Notes: generated by a model from the sequence alone, not told the origin. Shown: positions 1 through 10,953, counted from the first letter of the stretch. The stretch: DNA of 64,000 nucleotides from Coix lacryma-jobi var. lacryma-jobi (GCA_009763385.1 VDCT01000285.1:1-64000); one strand, 5' to 3'. Numbers and translations: made by a program.

Positions 1-340
1 TTGGCGAGAAAAGCATTGGAACATTGTCCCATGTGTCTACAGCATTGCGATTGGTATAGAACCATTGCTTCGCTTTTCCTAGAAGGGAAAATGGAAAGAG
101 ACGAAGACAGATGGCTTCTTGGGTTATCCCCTTAATGGTGAAGGTGCCGCAAATCTCCAAAAATTGTTGGAGGTGAGCATTGGCATCCTCATGAGCTTTG
201 CCACAAAACAGGCTAGCCTGGACCATCATGATCAGAGCCGGTTTTAACTCAAAATTGAGGCTGGCATCGATCATGTCTGGTCCTATCGCTACATTAGCGG
301 CAGAAGGAGCAGAAAATTCACGAATGGTTTTCTTGGCCAT
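1..340 (-). CDS. gag: Athila Gag, N-terminal part (cut by window edge)
   Basis: Gag is the structural protein that packages retrotransposon RNA into cytoplasmic particles. The minus-strand frame opens at an ATG at 340-338 (MAKKTIREFSAP) and stays open for about 113 codons to the window edge. It contains the Athila-type Gag signature NFELKPALIMMVQ, then HEDANAHLQQFLEICGTF and LRLFPFSLLGKAKQW, closely like the other Athila gag here (ELKPHLIRIAQ, SEDANAHLRNFLEIC). No stop is seen in this piece, unlike the decayed second copy. The start lies about 160 nt downstream of the innermost primer-binding site, a normal leader length. The rest of the gene is outside the window. Confidence 0.8.
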   Translation of the reverse strand, partial: MAKKTIREFSAPSAANVAIGPDMIDASLNFELKPALIMMVQASLFCGKAHEDANAHLQQFLEICGTFTIKGITQEAICLRLFPFSLLGKAKQWFYTNRNAVDTWDNVPMLFSP

Positions 341-501
341 TGTGAAGATAGAACGAGATAGGAAAGAAAGAAGTTGAAGAAGATGAAGGAAAAAGATAAG
401 AAGGACTAGGGAAAGAAAGAATGGGGAAAGATGGGATTCGCTAAGCGGGAGCTTAAGCGAAGATAAATTCGACAAGGACTCAACCGATACACCGATTGCC
501 T

Positions 502-661
502 TCCCCGGCAACGGCGCCAGAAATGCTTGTTGGTAATTCTTAACTTCACTAAAGATAGAGCTAGGCAACTATCCCCGGTAACGGCCCAGAAATGCTTGTT
601 GACACTTGCCAACGTCGTTACTAGGAATAGACTATGGAGTCTATCCCTGGCAGTGGCGCCA
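502..661 (-). promoter_or_regulatory. Three tandem tRNA-Asp-type primer-binding sites
   Basis: On the minus strand three copies of the word CATTTCTGGCGCC...CCGGGGA occur at 502-519 (intact TGGCGCCGTTGCCGGGGA), about 571-587 (one base lost in the GGCGCC block) and about 644-661 (diverged). The intact word is the complement of the 3' end of plant tRNA-Asp(GTC), the primer typical of Athila elements. The copies are about 70 nt apart and each is preceded by CAACAAG or a near form, which makes the exact LTR end ambiguous (597 or 528). Only the innermost, intact copy looks usable. Confidence 0.75.
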
Positions 662-2468
662 GAAATGCTTGAAGCAAGTCCAGTCACTATACCTAAAGGA
701 GTGAAGCTAAAGCAGCTATCTACTAATGTCAAATGGGGTTGTCAATCCCGACACTAGTAGGAACTAGCTAGAGAGATTGCAATCTACCAGGAGGAGATTC
801 TGCAAGCGCACAGAACTATCGTAGTAGCACTTCCCTGGGAGTACCAGGTGTCGATTTATTTGATCCCAAAGGAAGGCTAGGGTTGTGTATGAGTCGAGTC
901 AAGGAGGAGATGAGAGTCGAATAATAAGAAAAGGGGAAAGGAGAGAAAAGAAGATGAAAGGCTAGAAAGAATATGCGGGTGGATAGGTAAGGATGAAATG
1001 GATGGTAAGGTAGGGTGGATGGATAGGTGGGTAAAGGAGAATAGGATAACTAAAGATAACTAACTAATAACTATTAACTACTCCTAGATAACTACGAAGC
1101 AAGATAACTAGAAGCAAGATAGGCAAATGTCAATAAAGCAACCAAGTTAAGTAAAGTTTTATTCCTATCTTATCAAGTACCGAGGCGTACTAGCCTTTAC
1201 CACTGACTTAGGTTGAACGCTAGCACAACGAGCCTTACTGTTAAATTGGGCCAACTACGTGGTGGAATTCAAGGCGCACATGGCTGTCACCACCTGCTTG
1301 CTACCACAGCTATCCAGGGGTCCAGCCGTATCTGAAGGTAAGTCTATAACTAAGCACCACGCTTAATTATATTCTAACTATCTCTACCCTAGCTTTGAAT
1401 AGAGACACTCTTGCGGACGTCAGAGCAAATACTTGACTTAATAAGATAAACACTAAACTAACTAAGCAACCTATATGGCAAAGATCAAACACTAAGCTCA
1501 CTAGAGATTAACTACTATGGCTAAGTGAATTGATCTGTAGGGATAGCTAGGCACTCAAGCAATCAATCAAATATATACTGAATATTGGTAAGTAGAATAA
1601 AGTAATAATTGAAATGATGAACTAGAATATAGTAAAGTGCTTGAGATACAAGGGCAAAACCTGAACTGGAGATGAAGGAAGACTCTTCCCAGCTCCAGGA
1701 CCGATCACTCGCACGCCTCTACTCTTGAGCTAAGCCTTGAGCAGCTCTTCCACGAGCGCAAAGATGCCTTGCTCTACTAGCTACCAACTTGCCTAAGCTT
1801 GGCTAAACCCTAAGCTATTATCTCTCTCGCTCTAGCCTTGCTTTCTTTCCTTCCTTGCTTCTCTTGCTTGTGTGTTGCTTTGCTTTGGTGTGTGTTGGTG
1901 TGTTGCCTCAAGGGGGGTATTATAGCCTTGTGGAGTGAGGGGGGTACTTATAGGGGCAACCAACCGACCAAGGGCTAACCCTAGTGGCGTCGTCCTAGGT
2001 CTAGGTGGCGGCCGCCCCCCCTCACCGTTGGATGCACCGCCATTACTTCAATGGCATCCAGGAGCTCCAGAGAGGCGGTGGTTAGGTCGGTTGCATGTCC
2101 AAGTAATCGCCATTCGGTCTTGATCCACACCACCCCTCCTGAGCCCTCTGATGCCACTGACCTAGTGACCAAGGGCCAAGATTGGGCCCTGGGGTGATCA
2201 CACGGATCAGTGTCGTGGCATGGGGGAGAGTTGGGCCTTTCCATGTGGCGGGCGCCACCCCACTAGGGCCCAAACGGGTCCTAGTGAGTGGGCTCGTCTC
2301 CTGGTGGGTCCATTCTCCAAATTTGGTCCAAATCCTGCATTCAAATAAAAATCTATGGACATGTGGAATTTGGTTAGTTTGAAACCTATTTGACTACATT
2401 TCATGCCTTTTTGGTGAATTTTAGGGTAAAATGTTGATGGTAAAACAAGTGTTTAAGGACCATCAACA
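597..2468 (-). repeat. 5' LTR of the Athila-like element (minus strand)
   Basis: The LTR runs TGTTGATGG...GTGTCAACA on the minus strand, about 1.87 kb. Its first 37 nt form a fold-back (TGTTGATGGT paired with ACCATCAACA). A TATA-like GGCTATAATACC lies near 1918-1929. Like the Athila LTRs at 16402 and 39101, it carries a GC-rich inverted motif (GGCGGCCGCC, and GTGGCGGGCGCCAC near 2245-2258). The inner end could instead be at 528 because the terminal word is repeated. The stretch holds no protein gene that I can support. Confidence 0.7.
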
Positions 2469-3266
2469 GTCTCCTTTCATTAATACTTGCCCCACCTTTA
2501 TGATAATTGTTGACAAAGGGGAGAAAATGATGCAACAAAGATATGTTAAGTCAAAGGGGGAGATAAGATAACAATTAAAGTGTGCATACAAATAGAGGGG
2601 GCAAGCTCATAAACATGTATGTTGCATTTGAAATGCATATTCATATGTTTGATTGCATTGCATAAGCCATTTATTTTGATATTCATGCTTATGTGGTGAA
2701 TGCTAGTGTTAAAACATGATTGATGATATGACTTACTAGCATGTATAGGATAACAACTAGACATATTTGTATTTCAAGTGATTAAAAGAGCCTTATTATA
2801 ATGTTGATTTCACGGGGTTCTTGAGTTTTGATGTATGTCTAGTGACAAATGGTGCTAAGGATGGTATAACATGTGCACTCTGATTGGTATCACGCTTCAA
2901 AGGTCCATTTTTATGCCTGAGCATCATCATTGATAGTATTGCTCACCCACATTTTCATATCCATACATATGTGCCAATTTTAGAACCAAACTCTATAGCA
3001 CATATGTAGGGGGAGCAAATACTATCAATGTGGTTACTAAAATCTAAATCACATATCTTTGTATAGGTTGTCATCAGTTACCAAAAAGGGGGAGATTGAA
3101 AGCCCTAGTTTGGTTTTGGCTAATTGATAAAACCTATTTGGTCTAATCCTATTGCTAAGCATGTGTGTAGCTTATGAGAAGGATTGGGACCAAGCCAAGT
3201 GGTGGAGCTAGCAAGGTGGCAACCATGGAGGATGGTGATGGCCACATGTAATCGAAGTGATCAAGT
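2469..3266 (+). mobile_element. Sirevirus (Ty1-copia) 3' internal end and LTR start
   Basis: AT-rich non-coding sequence with repeated purine tracts: CAAAGGGGAGAAAATGA near 2513, CAAAGGGGGAGATAAG near 2552, GTAGGGGGAGC near 3007 and AAAAAGGGGGAGAT at 3083-3096. The last one directly precedes TGAAAGCCCTAG, which I take as the 5' end of the 3' LTR at 3097. Multiple polypurine tracts before the 3' LTR are a known Sirevirus trait. The LTR is cut after 170 nt by CACTA-type DNA. No coding sequence is visible. The family differs from the Sirevirus at 18265. Confidence 0.6.
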
Positions 3267-3777
3267 CACTACTAGAAATATGATCATCAGTGACGATTTG
3301 CTAGTGACGCTGGTAAGTTTCGTCACTGAATGATACCTTTCAATGATGATTTTTTTGTTTTCGTCACAAGGTACAAGTGACGATGTTTTGGCTTCACTTT
3401 CAATGACGAAAATGAGAGGAACGTCATCGATTACCAAATGGAATCGTCATAGATCATATTGTCGGTGTGCTATATTGTAATGATGAAAATATTCATCACA
3501 GATTATATTTCGATATGGTCATAGATAATTTGCCTCGTGTGGCCCACGTAGTGATGAAACGAATTGGTCACAGACCATTTCCCTAACGTCATAGTTAAGT
3601 GTCTAGTTTGCCCCCGCCTGTACCACTTGACGGCGTTGGATGATTGGGCCAGACGGCCCGGTTGACCTTTTTATCATATTGGATGCGTGGGCCGTCGGTC
3701 GACCTTTTTTCATATTGGGCCACAGGTCCACACAGTAGGCTGGACAATTTATGGCAAAAAAATTGCGCTGGTGGAGC

Positions 3778-3835
3778 TTTGATCTCGCGACCTGCCGTTA
3801 GGCGAGTAACAACCTTACCACTGAGCTACTCGACT
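3778..3835 (-). other. tRNA-like segment with A and B box look-alikes
   Basis: On the minus strand TAGCTCAGTGGTAAGG (complement of 3813-3828) fits the Pol III A box. AGGTCGCGAGATCAAA (complement of 3778-3793) is a weak B box about 20 nt further on. Flanks do not pair as an acceptor stem and I could not fold a convincing cloverleaf, so I do not call a tRNA gene. It may be the head of a tRNA-derived SINE or a tRNA fragment caught in the CACTA element. Confidence 0.4.
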
Positions 3836-4328
3836 ATTTTCTTGTGAAAAAAACAAAGTTACTTTATTTGTAAGGTATCAACATGATAATTGAATGGTGG
3901 TTGTCTTAACTCTTTATATCACAGGTCCTGGGCCATACACTGAGATTTGTCATCTGTACCTAGTGAGCAGATATGAAACCAAGCCCCGGACATGAGTATT
4001 ATTGGTTCTCTTGAAAACTGGCTACTAAACACAACCATTGAGCAAGCACCCGTCACTGATGTTATATCCTCTGATTGATTTGTAAAACAGGAGGACACAC
4101 ATGCAATCGCCTAACAACACAAAATCCTGAAGAAAACCAAAGTAATCGCCTAACAAAGTACTTTTACTAATCCATAATGCAAGCACTTGAAAATCCATCG
4201 CATACACAGACCAAAGCAAAGATTATTCATTTAGTACTTAGGAACATTTCGATTTCACCAGCTTCCAAAAGTACTTCATAGGTTATAGTCAAACCATTGG
4301 CTGCGGATTAGCTACCAAACTTGTTCTT

Positions 4329-5157
4329 CTAATGAAGAGGTAAAGAGACACGCGAAAAGAACGCAGAGTACTCATGCCTAATCCTACAACCTTCGCTACA
4401 AAAGAAGGCATAGTCATTAGCCCAGCCTTCCGGCACGCCACATCCGCTGGCACCACAACCTTGTCCGTCCTCGTCCGCCGGTGGTACGGGCGGCAGTGCC
4501 CCAATGGGGCTGTTCCAGCCACTTTCCATGTCACATCATGGACCACCTTGACGGCGTGCGCGCGGTACCTGGCGCACTCCCGGTTGGTCATGCGGCTCGC
4601 CTGCTTACATCCGACGACGACGCCGCCCTCGTCCTCGACCTGCCTAATGTAGCGCTCGGCTTCTTCCTTCTCCTTGCAACCGTGGTGATGGATGCCGAGA
4701 ACGTAAGCCGTCGCCTTGTGCCCGACGTCTGTGGCCCGTTGGAGCCACTGAGTGCCGAGCGGCGTGCACCGTTTCACGAAAACGAACGTGACGCCGAGGA
4801 CGAAGCAGGCCTCCGGGTTGTTGGCGGCGGCCAGGTTGTCGATAAGAGCGAGGTAGCGGTCGTTCTGGAACCACCTAATGGATTCCTCTCGCTCCAGCGC
4901 CCAGCGCCTCCCGACGGAGGCATCCTTGCACGCCATGCACATGTCCTGGCATCTGCAAGAAACACAAATGCAAGAAACACAAATGCAGTTCATCATCGAG
5001 TTCAAGGTTGCATAGTTGGTGTACTGGTGTCACGCACTTACGTCGCTCGTAGGCTGCAGATGTCCTCCATCGGATGCGTGGACGTCTCGGCGATGCTCCC
5101 GACGATCTCGACCAACATGTCGTCTGGGAGAGCCAGCGGGTATCGCCTCGCCGCCAT
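4329..5157 (-). pseudogene. Captured F-box-like gene fragment, two exons, frameshifted
   Basis: Exon 1 starts at ATG 5157-5155 (MAARRYPLALPDDMLVEIV), an F-box start of the form LPDDxLxEI, and ends at 5042 before donor GTAAGT. The 89-nt intron ends TTTCTTGCAG and exon 2 starts at 4952, keeping the frame into CQDMCMACKDASVGRRWAL. Exon 2 then has NNPEACFVLGV and GHKATAYVLGIHHHG, a Sel1-like stretch, as in plant F-box proteins of the At2g35280 type. Near 4530-4560 the frame is lost: the Cys-rich end (GCGASGCG...FFCSEGCRIRHEYSAFF) lies in the next minus frame down to about 4345. Correct splice sites show it came from a real gene. It most likely lies inside a CACTA-type transposon as a captured copy. 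Whether it is expressed is unknown. Confidence 0.65.
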
Positions 5158-5576
5158 GGCGCTTTGGATAGAAGATTGAACGCAGCGTAAGGTCCGGAAG
5201 GAAAGAAAAGATTGGGATTAAATCCCTGCACCGGCGATAGATTTGGTCGCCCAAGAAATCGAGGGAAGCGAAGGGACGACGACGAAATCGAGAAGAAAAC
5301 CCACTACAATGATTTGACCCTTATAGCACCACTTGTTTTCGCAACACCACAAATTTGGTTGCCATATTTGGTTCTATGGCAACCAACGTCATAATTGGTA
5401 GCGATATATGGGCCTTATGGCCACTAAAATTGTTGGTTGGATTAGTCATAAGCTCTGTTGCAAGAGGTAGGTGCTAATGCCACACCAGAAAATGTGGTTG
5501 CGAGTATGGGTGCTATATTGCCACAGCTACTGTTGAGTTGTGATAATATTGATGTTGTGTTGCGATAGAGAGGTGT

Positions 5577-8558
5577 TGTCACACCCTGAAATTTGCATTT
5601 CTTAAATTAGAATTAATATGGTTTATTTATGAATTTTTGTGCTCATAAAATATAGAGAAATAAAACTTTTCTATAAATTAAAATTTATCCTAGGGTTTAG
5701 AAACATGTTTGTGCATTCATGCTGGTGCATATATCATTTTTGTGATGTGTGGTTTTAGATCAAAAGTTGTTTGAATTCAAAAGGATTTGAAAATGCATTT
5801 GAAAAATCAAATCTGAAATTGGAAAACAATTTTCCTTCTCTCCCTTCCTCCTTTCTCCCTTCTGGCCCGAGCCAGCTTGGCCGGCCCGCTCCCTCTCTCT
5901 CGTCGGCCTGCTCTCCCTCTCCCCTCTCTCTCTGTCGCCCGCGTGGGCCGCCGCCCGGCCCAACGCCTGCGCGCAGCGCCGCTCCGCCGGCCCAGCCGCC
6001 CCTGCGCAGCGCCGCAGCCCCGCGCCGAGCCGAGGGTTCAGCCTCGCGCGCGTTCGCGTGCGCGTAGCCTTCTCCGTCTCGCCCGAGGGTCCAGCCTCGC
6101 GCGAGCATCGCCGTTTCCGTCTCGCCCGAGGGTCCAGCCTCGCGCGAGCATCGCCGTTTCCGTCTCGCCCGAGGGTCCAGCCTCGGCACTGCACTCGCGT
6201 GCGTAGCCGCTTCCGTCTCGCCCGAGGGTCGCCGCTCCCGCGCCTCGGCCCAGCTTGGCACCCGCGCGCAGCGCGCCGCCGCTCCTCCCGTCGCTGACTG
6301 CGCACCCCCGCCTGTCAGTGTCCCACCTTCCCCTCCCTGCTTGTTTCATGGCGGACACCCGAAACCGAGCCCGACTCCAATCCTGGCACGTGACCTCGCT
6401 TGCCTAATCAACCTAGCCAACCCCCTTAAATAGATTCCCCGGAGACCGCCGCCTCTCCCCACGCATCAAGCTTCTGCTCTCGTGCTTTAATTCGCTCCCG
6501 CGATGAACTCCGCGGCCGCCGTCGATCCGCCGTCGTCAACCCGACGCTTCAACGAGTTCCAGCCGTCGCAAGGTTCCTATCTAGCTTCGTCTTGGTCACG
6601 CGAAGCCATTACACCTTTTTCCCCTCTGTTTTCCCCTGGTTTCGCGTTAACCCGTGCTCGCCGTCGTTGCAGCGCCCCCGCTGTCCGCCTCGCCGCGCAA
6701 TCTGCCGTCACAGAGACCTCACCGACGCCATCATCACCACTGGTGAGTCCGCTTTGTTCTCCTCTTTCGATTGGACCTACTTCCGAGGCCTCTACCGCTC
6801 TGTAGCGCAATCCCGAGCCGCGCCGCCGCCTTCCGGCCATGGAGCCGCCGCGTCCTTCTTTCTCCCGGCGAAAGCGCCGCCGGTCTCACCCTGATCTAAT
6901 TCGAGCCGTCCATTCTGGATCTAGCGCTCGGAATCACTCGATACCCCTTCGTTTGTCACCTTTGCTAAAGAGTCCCCCAAATATTTAGGTCTGAACCCGC
7001 GGTCCAACCCGCACTATTTCATGTGTCTTGGAAAACTTTCAATCTAGACCCTACGTTTTCTTCTAAACGAGGCGCAGTCCAGCCGGAAATCCGATTTGTT
7101 TTATTTATTTAAATCTGCGAAAATCAAGTTTGATTTATTTACAAGTTTGCCATCAGATTTCAAAGCTTATAACTTCTCCGTTTTACCTCCGATTTAGTCC
7201 GTTCAACTTGCGTTAGATTCGTTTCGAAAAGATCTTTCCAAATATATAACTTTCACTACTGTTTTCTGTAATTAAAGTTTGAGTTAAATCTAATCTAGTA
7301 ATTAGTGTCTTTAATCTTGTTTAGCTCATATCTTTCCGTTAAAACTCCGATTAGCGTGATTTTTGCGTCTGTGTGTTCGTAGCGAGCCGTAGATCAGTTT
7401 TCAAAACTCTTTATTTTGTTTTTATTATGATTGATGTATTGCTCTAATTATGGGCTATGTTTGCTTTGCATGATTGCCTTTGGATGCGTGTGTGGTGTCC
7501 TGTGATCGTATGTCCAGTCGGTGAGTTGTACGTTGGTGATCAAGAAGAAGTTCGTGACCAAGAGTTCAAGATCGAGAGTCAACCTTTGGAAGTATATAAG
7601 TCAACAGAAGAAGGATCTTGAGTTTAAGGCAAGTATAGCAATCAAGTGTTCTTTTCGCAATCATGATCATGTTACTTAATTAATGTATGCATCGGATGAT
7701 AAAAATGGCTTATTAGCAACTTAAGAAATTATCTGTACGAGCACCTTCGGGATTTACAGTGCAACTGTTGGGAGTTATATGGCTCTGGCTTTAGCTCAGT
7801 ATAAGGACCTTTTCTAGCTTGTTAGAGGTTACCGAAAGGCGCAAGAGGGGCTCCGATCTGTATGGTCTTGGCCGACCAAGTTGGTGCATTTTCTTTGGTT
7901 AGTCACTGCTTGGAGGGGAGATTCATGCTTATTGATGAGGAAACCTAGCGGCCCTAACTTGTTAGACGAACCTTTGAAAGGCTTCATCGTGAACCCTGCC
8001 GACTTTCCTTGGAAGTGAGTTAAGAGGCTGATCACCTCGGGTAAAAGGGCAATTCACGTCTCGCAGTGAAAGTGTACACCTTTGCGCAAAGTTTATTAAA
8101 CTGATATATCAGCCTTGCTCAAGGATACGAGCGGCCTTGAAGACTTTACATTTATGACTTATGTTGGTTAACATGTTCATTATTTACCGTTTTATGCTAT
8201 TCATTATTTATGTTACATTGATCATAAGACTTGGGATCTATATCACTTGCTGCTATACTTGTGGAGTTCAACATGGACTCACTCTTGCTTTTCCCCACAC
8301 CCCAGAGAGTTAAGCTTTGGAGAAGCTTAGGCTTGTGGTCAACCAGTCAGTTGTTCCCTGTGAAGTTGGTGTCTCCATCTGAAGATCGGAGTGTCTTTCC
8401 GCTGTCTGCTCTTTAAGGTTATGTTCTTTTGTTTTATATACGTTATATAAGAGCATTGTCTTTCGATATTACCTCTTATTTGTTGCTATATGTGAGATTT
8501 GACTTCCTGGGCTCACATATGGTGTATACCTGGTTTTGTTCTTAAACCGGGTGTGACA
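5577..8558 (+). repeat. 5' LTR of the Tekay/Del-like element
   Basis: The LTR has perfect 9-nt inverted ends (TGTCACACC / GGTGTGACA). A very GC-rich block at about 5870-6300 contains a roughly 43-nt tandem repeat whose copies start CGTCTCGCCCGAG at 6075, 6118, 6161 and 6214. A TATA-like TTAAATA lies near 6425. Downstream are splice-like words (GTTGCAG near 6670, CTGGTGAGT near 6740), suggesting a spliced leader. Open frames in the GC-rich part on both strands are composition effects, not genes. It differs from the right LTR mainly near 6040 and 7085-7110. Confidence 0.9.
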
Positions 8559-8561
8559 AAG

Positions 8562-8573
8562 TGGTATCAGAGC
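8562..8573 (+). promoter_or_regulatory. Primer-binding site, tRNA-iMet type
   Basis: TGGTATCAGAGC begins three nucleotides after the LTR end. It is the complement of the 3' end of plant initiator tRNA-Met, the usual primer for Tekay/Del chromoviruses. Confidence 0.9.
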
Positions 8574-8764
8574 AATGCTGACTGTAGGACGCAAGCCTAG
8601 TTAGAAACTGGTCGTTTTAAAGTTTTAAAATTTCTATAGAACCCCTGTTCTATCAACCTTGATATTTTCTTCTTTATTGTATCTTCTACCCTTGTTATTT
8701 ATCTCCTCCTTGTTGCTCAAATTTAAATGTTGCTCTCACCTTCACTCCTTGGTTTGAATCACTT

Positions 8765-9403
8765 TTGAAAATTTTCCTCTATCTAAGTAGACGGATCGAT
8801 GACCAAGCTATGTCGTCTCTGACCGCAGTTAACAAACAGAAGCTGATCGCTATGCAAAGTCAAGACCTGGGAAGAATGACGCAACAGCAAAACGCAACAC
8901 ACGGACCAACCAACATGGAAGGAAGCCATAAAGAACAGTTACCAGGTGTTGAAGTGGAGCAAGATTACATTTATGGAAAGTTGAGGCATGTGGATATGAC
9001 CACTATTCATGGAGCAAAGAAAGCAGTGTATGGCATGATCCCAGTCAATTCAGTAACTGCCATGGTTCTTTTTTGACCCTAGTGCTTCGCACTCGTTCAT
9101 CTCTGCCAAGTTTGTAGCTCGCCTGAAGATAAGGGAATGGCCACAAAGAAGCTCATAGTAGTTCGTACACCAACTGGAGAAGTTGAGACAAACCGTGTAT
9201 GCCGAGATGTTAGAGTCCAGATAAAGGAGAGTGAGTTCATAGTAAAGCTTAATTTTTTTGGAACTTTCCGGAATCGATGTTATCCTTGGACAAGGATGGT
9301 TAAGGGTCGTAAAAGTGAGGTCAATTATTCCCGACGTTCAGTGTTTTTAAGAACACCATCAGCGAAAGGATTGAATATCAGGTATGCCATTATCACCCAA
9401 TGA
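8765..9403 (+). pseudogene. Broken gag-protease fragment, unit A
   Basis: The first frame (8765-9076) holds a short Gag-like leader, then QDYIYGKLRHVDM and VYGMIPVNSVTAMVLF, the approach to a chromovirus retropepsin. A frameshift at about 9073 moves the next residues (DPSASHSFISAKFVARL) to another frame. The Asp-Ser/Thr-Gly active-site triplet is replaced by Asp-Pro-Ser. The following frame (9137-9403) has PTGEVETNRVCRDVRVQI. Further shifts near 9260 and 9350 break the GIDVILGQGWL motif across frames. It is clearly homologous to the protease of unit B (RNYIQGMLNHVYM, VYGFIQVNSAPAIVMF), so the element carries a duplicated protease. The Gag body and zinc knuckle are missing. Confidence 0.75.
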
Positions 9404-10001
9404 ATGTGAAGCAGGTCTGTTGGGAGATAGCAGTAGTAAGGTGCAAGAGGTTCAGGATCGATATCTATGTTGCAACCATTATGGGAATTCTTGTCTTCAA
9501 GAGAAGTCAACCAAGGATGAGGTCAAAGTGAACCCAAGTGGTGTAGTCAAGGAAGATAAGAAAAGGAAAGCAAATTCATTCGAGTCACCGTTGAGTTTTA
9601 CTCCAGTATCACATCCAGTTTCAACTCTTGTTCAGACCAGCCTAGATCAGCAGCATCTAGAAGCTCCTCCAGTTAAGAACTTTCCACATGAGGTTTGCAT
9701 AGATGGATGGACAATCACCTACAAAGAGTTCCAGCCACGGAAGCGAGTTAAGAAGCAGAATAAACTGGTAAAAGTCAATCCTCTGAGTCAGCAAGATGGC
9801 AGCACATCGAACAACACTTTTACTGCAGCAGATCCAACAAAGGAAGATGTTATCATTGTCGACAGAAGGACACTACGTAAGCTCCTGCCCCAAAAAGATC
9901 AACAACCGACTCAAGGAGTAGCCACAACCCAGTCACTACAGAATAGTCACCAACAAGTGATGTCAGTGCCTGATGCAAAGAAAGTCCCTGATAGCAGTTG
10001 A
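9384..10001 (+). CDS. Unrecognised 205-codon ORF after protease unit A
   Basis: I do not recognise this protein. The frame starts MPLSPNECEAGLLGD and overlaps the end of the broken protease. It is hydrophilic, with a basic stretch (EFQPRKRVKKQNK), Ser/Thr/Gln-rich linkers and one compact motif (HEVCIDGWTITYKEF). No membrane segment, signal peptide or zinc finger is visible. It stands where the linker between protease and RT would be in a Tekay-type pol, so it may be a diverged pol linker or the remnant of an extra ORF special to this non-autonomous family. Its 205 codons without a stop, between broken frames, are notable but may be chance. Confidence 0.4.
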   Translation: MPLSPNECEAGLLGDSSSKVQEVQDRYLCCNHYGNSCLQEKSTKDEVKVNPSGVVKEDKKRKANSFESPLSFTPVSHPVSTLVQTSLDQQHLEAPPVKNFPHEVCIDGWTITYKEFQPRKRVKKQNKLVKVNPLSQQDGSTSNNTFTAADPTKEDVIIVDRRTLRKLLPQKDQQPTQGVATTQSLQNSHQQVMSVPDAKKVPDSS

Positions 10002-10953
10002 TAGATGAAGAGTGTACAAGAAAAGCTATCCTTGATGTTCTTGCAGATGTATCGTGTGCTAGTAGTTCTTGAACCCTTAGGTAATAAAACGTTAGTAACG
10101 AAGTTAAGTCAAGTCCTTGACCCATGTGTGGCTTGTGAACCTGTGATGTATGTTGTTTGTCCTTATGATAATGTTTGTTTTGCATCTTTGTAATGAGTGC
10201 AATGATTTTGTGGTTTCCTCACAATTTCATTTAGGTTTAGTTCATAGGTGTCATGCATAGAAGGTTGGGTTTTCTGTTTCTTCTGTTCCCTCTATCCTAT
10301 CCTTTCGGAGCAATCTGTCTTTGTCAGCTTATATCTCTGTTTATGGATGTTCAAAAATCATGGAATAATTCTGGACACAAGTAGACTTCATGATCTTTCT
10401 CTGAGCGCAAGAACCACCCTGATAGCTGTTTTATGATTTTGGAGTTATAAAATTCACAAGTTGATGCATCTGTGCTGTTTGGAATCTGGAACAGTTACTG
10501 TTGTCTGCTGTTTTCGACGACCTTAACTACTGAATCTGGAAATGTTCTACATGAAAGTTGTAGAGGATTTCATAAGCTTTCCAGGAAGGTAAACTGCAAC
10601 TTCATTGGATAAACAGAGCTCGAGTTATGGCTGTTTTACTGCACTGCTGTTTTGCTACTCGCGAGAAATTTCAGAATTCCTGTTCTTACCTTTACATATG
10701 AATTTTTCCGGGACATGAGAAGTTGGTTATGCCTGTCAACATGCTGGAAATAATATGCAAGCTACCCTTATATGTTCTCTAGTTGGACTTTTCTTAAGGG
10801 GGGTAGCCATGATGAAGTTAACCTTGGACCGTTTTCAAGATGAAGTTTCTTACTATCTAGTGTTTTTATCGGAAGAATCAGTCATGGATGAGTCTTCTCT
10901 TGTCTCTCTTGCTATATCAACCTTGTCTTGTCGTCTCATGAAGCTATGGTTAA
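10002..10953 (+). other. Non-coding spacer with an internal polypurine-tract relic
   Basis: No gene is visible. The middle part (about 10430-10700) is a diverged spacer with words such as CATGAAAGTTGTAGAGGATT, which I recall from grass gypsy LTRs and pol-to-LTR spacers. At 10794-10806 TTAAGGGGGGTAG matches the element's true polypurine tract before 12862, but no LTR follows; gag of unit B follows instead. This looks like the seam between two fused internal regions. Confidence 0.55.

Larger units (their letters stand above)
1..2468 (-). mobile_element. Athila-like Ty3-gypsy element, 5' part, minus strand
   Basis: Read on the minus strand this holds an LTR, a tRNA-Asp-type primer-binding region and the start of gag, in that order, and then runs off the left edge of the window. 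The LTR starts with TGTTGATGGT at its right end. The Gag start resembles that of the second Athila element near 33600. The 3' half of the element is not in the window, so no target-site duplication can be tested. It appears to be inserted into the 3' region of a Sirevirus whose sequence begins at 2469. Confidence 0.8.
3267..5576 (+). mobile_element. CACTA-type DNA transposon, left end, with captured gene fragment
   Basis: The left end reads CACTACTAGAAA, a CACTA/En-Spm terminal word. About 350 nt of subterminal repeats follow, alternating GTGACGAA-like and TCGTCAC-like words on both strands. The middle holds a tRNA-like segment and a spliced F-box-type gene fragment on the minus strand. The right part (about 5320-5576) has a different subterminal repeat built on TTGCAAC/TGGCAACC/TTGCCAC words, so the region may join two elements. 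No right terminal repeat (TTTCTAGTAGTG or similar) is found before the Tekay-like element begins at 5577. No transposase is seen, so it would be non-autonomous. Confidence 0.6.

Noticed and set aside
3778..3835. A true tRNA gene
   Set aside because: Only box-like words are present; no acceptor stem or clean cloverleaf could be drawn.
4481..5179. 232-codon plus-strand frame
   Set aside because: It is antisense to the spliced F-box-type exons, which have family motifs and splice sites; this one has none.
5755..6358. Several overlapping frames of 80-180 codons on both strands in the LTR
   Set aside because: Very GC-rich tandem sequence keeps all frames open; the same frames recur in the other LTR and have Arg/Ala/Pro-only composition.
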